DNA of 6,202 nt from Thermoplasmata archaeon (GTDB taxonomy: Archaea; Thermoplasmatota; Thermoplasmata; Thermoplasmatales; Thermoplasmataceae), in NCBI GenBank assembly GCA_021850835.1, contig JAJZKS010000111.1, positions 1-6,202 on the forward strand, read 5' to 3'. A program made the position numbers and the translations under genes. How positions within the stretch are numbered: the stretch's first letter is position 1; each line of letters begins with the position of its first letter. The notes under the pieces are model-generated. The model was not told the DNA's origin, ran no database searches, and was given only the letters and a program-made list of their open reading frames with translations. Positions 5,658 through 6,202 of the stretch are shown here, piece by piece.

Positions 5658-6202
5658 TCAGTGCAGGTCCATGTGAACAAGGATCTCAGGCAGGGAATTG
5701 ATGCGGAGGAAAGGCCTTCTCCCATTCCTGCTCTTGAACCCCTGATTCCTGTAGTCAACCCATATACCCTTGATTCCAAGCTTCTGCGGGGCCAGCACAT
5801 CCCATACGATATTGTCGCCAATCATCCAGGCATCCTCAGCTTCAATTCCCAATCCGTTAAGCGCCTTCCTGTAGATCCGTTCATCCGGCTTGCCGAAGTC
5901 GTTTTCACCTTCTATGAGGATCTGGTCAAAGTGCTCTCCGAGGCCGAACCGGTCTATTTTCTGCCTCTGAGATTCAGAGCTTCCGTTTGTTATAAGGGCA
6001 GTTTTGATCCCACTTTTCCTGAAAGCCATTACGGTGTCAAGAGCCCCAGGTATCAGCTCTATTTTCTCCGTCCTCAGCCTGGAATAATATCCGGCTATTT
6101 GCCGGCACGTGTCCTCATTGTATATGCCTAGTTCTCCCATGGCCATGCCAAGGATTTCAACCCTCGCTGCACCAAGATCCTGCCTCCATGCCCTCCCTCT
6201 CT
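5658..6202 (-). CDS. HAD superfamily hydrolase (phosphatase-like), 5' partial
   Basis: A haloacid dehalogenase-type hydrolase, probably a small-molecule phosphatase related to the phosphoglycolate phosphatase/YjjG groups; the substrate cannot be assigned. The frame is open to the right edge, giving 180 visible residues. The ATG at 6146 is internal: the 18 codons before it (RGRAWRQDLGAARVEILG) continue the helical cap domain. Visible motifs, numbered from that ATG: motif II LITNGS (51-56, T53 as the phosphate-binding residue), motif III lysine in FGKPDERIYRKAL (K86), and motif IV MIGDNIVWD (108-116, acidic D111 and D116 for Mg2+). The cap between motif I and motif II is helical, as in subfamily I. 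The motif I nucleophile DxDxT lies beyond the window edge, so activity cannot be confirmed. The C-terminal tail (FKSRNGRRPF to LVHMDLH) forms the last strand and helix. The methyltransferase gene follows after 66 bases. Confidence 0.9.
   Translation of the reverse strand, partial: RGRAWRQDLGAARVEILGMAMGELGIYNEDTCRQIAGYYSRLRTEKIELIPGALDTVMAFRKSGIKTALITNGSSESQRQKIDRFGLGEHFDQILIEGENDFGKPDERIYRKALNGLGIEAEDAWMIGDNIVWDVLAPQKLGIKGIWVDYRNQGFKSRNGRRPFLRINSLPEILVHMDLH

Noticed and set aside
5661..6131. Plus-strand frame of 156 codons opposite the HAD gene
   Set aside because: It mirrors the HAD gene almost end to end, while the minus strand carries HAD motifs II, III and IV.
6144..6146. ATG as the start of the HAD hydrolase
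   Set aside because: The frame stays open to the window edge, and a protein starting here would lack the nucleophile motif and part of the cap; it is an internal methionine.

Overview
The window reads as chromosomal DNA from an archaeon, most likely of the Thermoplasmatales type. Clues are AT-rich TATA-like boxes about 24-30 bases upstream of start codons, starts without a Shine-Dalgarno motif, short T-tracts after stop codons, AGG as the favoured arginine codon, moderate G+C and many MFS transporters. The taxonomic assignment is inference; no rRNA, tRNA or marker gene is present.

Layout, left to right. (1) Bases 1-1453, + strand: an MFS carrier of the sugar-porter type, cut by the left edge. 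Its frame is open to the first bases and carries transmembrane helix 1 before the first in-window ATG. (2) 1419-1931, - strand: an unrecognised small membrane protein whose 3' end overlaps the MFS gene tail to tail by 35 bases. (3) 2083-3282, - strand: a second MFS protein, closest in pattern to the DHA3 efflux group. (4) 3283-3606: a 324-base divergent intergenic region with a promoter for each flanking transporter, a possible 40-residue ORF and two inverted repeats. One of these repeats sits directly after the TATA box of the next gene. (5) 3607-4851, + strand: a third MFS protein, of DHA1 drug/H+ antiporter type, with motifs A and C. (6) 4852-5012: a convergent gap with a weak terminator and an unexplained TATA-like box. 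(7) 5013-5591, - strand: a short class I SAM-dependent methyltransferase. (8) 5658-6202, - strand: a HAD-type phosphatase-like hydrolase, cut by the right edge, so its nucleophile motif is outside the window.

The three transporters belong to three different MFS groups and do not form one operon. Each probably has its own transcript: one likely importer of a sugar or organic acid, and two likely exporters arranged head to head. The HAD and methyltransferase genes are co-directional, but the methyltransferase has its own promoter. I see no mobile element, CRISPR array, RNA gene or recognisable defence system. The points most worth checking are regulatory (paired palindromes at 1995-2028, operator-like palindrome at 3561-3574), the extra C-terminal helix plus overlap at 1380-1453, and the start of the 1419-1931 gene. 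I found no convincing evidence of a previously undescribed multi-gene system.
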